Origin: Centroberyx gerrardi
Lineage: Eukaryota > Chordata > Actinopteri > Beryciformes > Berycidae
Length of the DNA stretch: 64,000 nt
Direction of reading: 5' to 3'
NCBI RefSeq assembly: GCF_048128805.1
Contig: NC_136017.1
Coordinates: forward strand, 6,436,307-6,500,306
Shown: piece after piece, positions 61,601 through 64,000 of the stretch
Layout: every line of letters begins with the position of its first letter
Numbering within the stretch: the stretch's first letter is position 1
Program-made: the position numbers and the translations under genes
Notes under the pieces: generated by a model
Database searches by the model: none
Told to the model about the DNA's origin: nothing
Seen by the model: only the letters and a program-made list of their open reading frames with translations

Positions 61601-63481
61601 GGGGCTGAGGTGGAGCAGCGGCAGCCCATCCGCCACACTGGAGGGACCCACCACACCCATCACCTGACACACACCAAAAAAAAACAGCTATTAGCCAAAA
61701 TGAAGGTGTGTGTCTTCTCCCAGTGTGTCTGCGTGTGTTTTTCCATACCAGGTTGACACAGACGTTGATGAGCGAGCGCAGGTGTGGGAGGAAAGAGATG
61801 ATTGGCTGTCGCTGCAGCGTCAGGCAGATCCCCTCAATCAGACTGCTGGCCGCCTCCCACTCCACCTGTCTCCTGGAGAACACACCCCCCATGCACACCC
61901 ACCCACGCACACACACACACACACAGAATCACAATATGCGCACACATACAAAAACACATTATCATAAATTCAAAAAAGCTTACAGCACTGTACCGCGTTC
62001 ACATCATATCAGATTTACCCTAAATACAAGTTGCAGATGGGGGGAAAAAAATGCTCATGTCAGCCACCTAGTGGAAATTATATGTAGGACATGTGGGGAT
62101 TTTTTGTAGGCGCTGATATCTCCCACTTGGTGTCATGAAGTGCATCAACAGGGTGCAAGCAGAAAATCTAACAATGTTGGCAGTCCAAGGTAAGAAAAAT
62201 CAAAAATATTAGTTATATTCACACTAATACTACGCTAAATCTACTTACAAAAAGCGAGCAATATCTGCTGCAGTTTATTTGTGGTTGATTTTTAAGCACC
62301 ACAACAATTGACGTAATTGCCATCTTGGATGTGGGCATTCCAATGAGTTAAACAGGTGAACGCTTCCAAGTTGTAGCAACCAGATGTCATCCCCTTCTTC
62401 TGCTTCTTCCGATATGACATGAACGCAGCATAACATCAAATATATCAAATCTATAAATCTAAAAACAGTGTAGAATCAAACCTAAGTAAGTTGAAAGTTA
62501 GACTAGTAAAAACACCTACCTCTGACTTCATACCATCCCCCATAAAACCATCACCAGTAAAAAATGTTTCATTCTGAGCCTAACAAAGCCTATATTGACA
62601 GCAAATATTGCAAAGCTCACAAACACAGCCAGCTACACACTGCAACAACAGTTCCTGGTGTGGAGTTCACACCAGTGACCAATGTTCCCTCTAAGCCAGT
62701 GGAGTCCAGTCCTTCCTCATGGATGAGTATGCAGGTTTTCATTCCAAGCCAAAGACGCCTGGCTTACTCCCATATTAAAGGGGTTACTGCAGCATGGAAA
62801 CATCTTAACATCCTAATCCTTCAGTTTTTTGTTTTTGCTGTTTACACAAACTATGTGTGTATGGCCAATAGCAGAGTTACTCTGTGGATGTAAACACAGC
62901 CAGTGAAATTGGCCATTAAAGTGTTTGGTTGGAACGAAGACCTGCATCCTCTCCCATGGCACAAGACTGGACACTGCTGGCTTAGAGGGAACATTGCCGG
63001 GATCTCTCTCCAATTCCCACATCGTCACACACGCACCCACCCACGCACACACACACACACACACACACACGAAAACACACAGCAGCAGCACTTACGGTAC
63101 AGCACGCACAAAGGCAGCGCTACAGAGGACAGTGCCAAGAAGCCGTCTATCTACTGTACACACCACGGCACTGGGACGGGCACTGGCACTGGCACGGCAC
63201 GACACACTCACGGGGATAGAGAGAAAAGAGTGGGCGCGCGTTCAACAGACCTGGTGCACAGTGCCTGTGGGCGAGCGCACCTGAGCGTAGGCATCTTGTG
63301 GATCTTGTTGAACATGCGGTCCAGCCTCTTGAGGATGAGGATGAGGGCGGGCCGCACCGCCTCAGCCGACCAGTCGGTGATGGGCAGCATCTCCATGATG
63401 TAGCGGCGCAGGCCTCGGCTCTCCATGGTCAGCGTGTCGTACGGCGCCAGCTTCAGCAGGGCGTGGGCGATCTCTGCCAGC
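52753..63481 (-). CDS. unc80: UNC80 (NALCN channel complex subunit), C-terminal 14 exons
   Basis: UNC80 is a large scaffold that links UNC79 to the sodium leak channel NALCN in neurons. Exons from 5' to 3' on the minus strand: 63481-63281, 61872-61749, 61663-61538, 60702-60579, 59955-59749, 59096-58912, 58644-58479, 57838-57659, 57364-57217, 56447-56391, 55233-55152, 54548-54443, 53793-53576, 53241-52753. Phases fit throughout and give about 803 aa. Very high similarity to human UNC80 is seen, e.g. RGLRRYIMEMLPITDW, RQPIISFLPHLRSLINVCVN, QLERRFIPRPLCKSS and SVQSEPGQQNLL. The end DESHV is shared with human and is a class I PDZ-ligand form (Ser at -2, Val at 0). The last exon adds a Ser/Pro-rich stretch with P11-L-P6 not in human. 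The gene is partial: upstream exons lie beyond position 64000. Identity is sure; some small alternative exons may be missed. Confidence 0.95.
53351..53463. repeat. Short hairpin MITE in last unc80 intron
   Basis: CAACTTTTGGATCCAACTCT at the left and AGAGTTGGATCCAAAAGTTG at the right are exact inverted 20-mers. The inner arms CACCTGATTCAATTAAGG and CCTTAATTGAATCAGGTG are also inverted. 113 bp overall. Confidence 0.9.
54389..54420. repeat. (CA)n microsatellite after an unc80 donor site
   Basis: On the gene's strand this is a GT repeat starting about 23 bases after the donor of exon 54443-54548. Similar tracts are at 55132-55151, 55247-55267, 58650-58679, 61908-61924, 63045-63071 and 63491-63511, several next to unc80 splice sites. 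Confidence 0.9.
56835..57005. repeat. Fold-back MITE in unc80 intron
   Basis: GCAGAGCTGCTCTGGAGGCA and TACCTCCAGAGCAGCTCTGC are inverted, as are AGTTAAACCTCA and TGAGGTTTAAC. The same arms bound the element in SLC5A7-like intron 7 (8549-9920). Confidence 0.8.
59990..60066 (-). repeat. tRNA-derived SINE head
   Basis: The minus strand reads GGGGCAGCATGATGGCCTAA (A-box-like) and then GGTCACAGGTTCGATCCCCA (B-box-like), the usual head of fish tRNA-derived SINEs. It lies directly upstream of the unc80 exon at 59749-59955 in gene orientation. Confidence 0.65.
61214..61257. repeat. Interstitial telomere-like repeat with inverted junction
   Basis: About five TTAGGG units run directly into CCTAACCCTAAC. 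It lies in an unc80 intron between exons 60579-60702 and 61538-61663. Confidence 0.9.
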
Positions 63482-64000
63482 CTGGGGAAGACACACACAC
63501 ACACACACACATATTCAGCGCCAACACTTCAACTAAATCAGTGCTATCCCAGGCCCATTCCTTGGCATGTGAGAATAGGTTAGTTAAGCTTATACCCACT
63601 GTCATGGTGTCCTGTATCAGTTCACCAGGCGTCATATAAACACGTGGTTCACAATCTGGATACCTCAAGTGGTTGCAAGATGATTCACGGTATCTGAAAG
63701 AATATATTTCTAATATACAAATTTATATTCACGTCTTTATCTGTGATTAACGCCTTTTTCATGTGAAATAAGGATTATTTCCAGGCTTTTCTAGACTTTT
63801 TCCAATAATTAATTACGTGAAATAGCTTTGTTTTTAGAGGTTGTGAGCTGAAAAACGGTGAGACCCAGAGATGTCCACCCCATCTTCAGGCTATTTGTGA
63901 GGTGGTGGTACAGTAGCCTAAAGGGCAGAGAAGGGGGTTTTGTGACCAGAGGGTTGCCAGTTAGAATCCCAGGGGAAAGTGAATGATAAACAAGAGAAGT
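63482..64000. other. unc80 intron, incomplete
   Basis: A (CA)n tract at 63491-63511 adjoins the acceptor of the exon at 63281-63481. A SINE-like segment (GTAGCCTAAAGGGCAGAGAA then GAGGGTTGCCAGTTAGAATC) is at about 63914-63970. No exon was seen. Confidence 0.6.

Overview
This window is nuclear DNA of a vertebrate, most likely a ray-finned fish. The genes are split by GT-AG introns, and the intervening DNA is full of fish-type mobile elements (hAT and Tc1-like transposons, a DIRS-type element, LINE tails, tRNA-derived SINE heads, fold-back MITEs), CA/GT microsatellites and short telomere-like runs. Every exon below was assembled by hand from reading frame, splice phase and resemblance to the human protein. 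I could not run a search or an alignment.

Layout. (1) 1-2420 is the 3' flank of a repeated unit and carries a tRNA-Arg(TCG). (2) 2643-13125 is duplicated unit A, with an intact 8-exon SLC5A7-like (CHT1, high-affinity choline transporter family) gene at 3272-10807 and a degenerate tRNA-Arg. (3) 13125-36690 is single-copy DNA with a CD38/BST1-like ADP-ribosyl cyclase gene (coding 20556-31125, probable TATA promoter and 5' UTR exon near 15.7 kb) surrounded by nested transposons and a 20-bp minisatellite. (4) 36695-48340 is duplicated unit B, with a second intact SLC5A7-like gene (37391-45703) and another tRNA-Arg(TCG). (5) 48340-52750 is gene-poor and probably includes the unc80 3' UTR. (6) 52753-63481, minus strand, holds the last 14 coding exons of unc80 (NALCN channel complex); the gene continues past the right edge.

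Most notable. The two transporter genes differ at 12 of 555 residues by my reading and are a recent head-to-tail segmental duplication. A tRNA-bearing 3' flank at the left edge implies at least one more unit upstream. Both proteins keep two tryptophans of the choline-binding cage but replace the other two aromatic residues (human Tyr91 to Met, Trp254 to Ile), so their substrate may not be choline. The CD38-like protein looks secreted, has lost two disulfides as complete cysteine pairs, and has changed active-site positions. The genes share no obvious pathway; their co-location is reported as an observation only.
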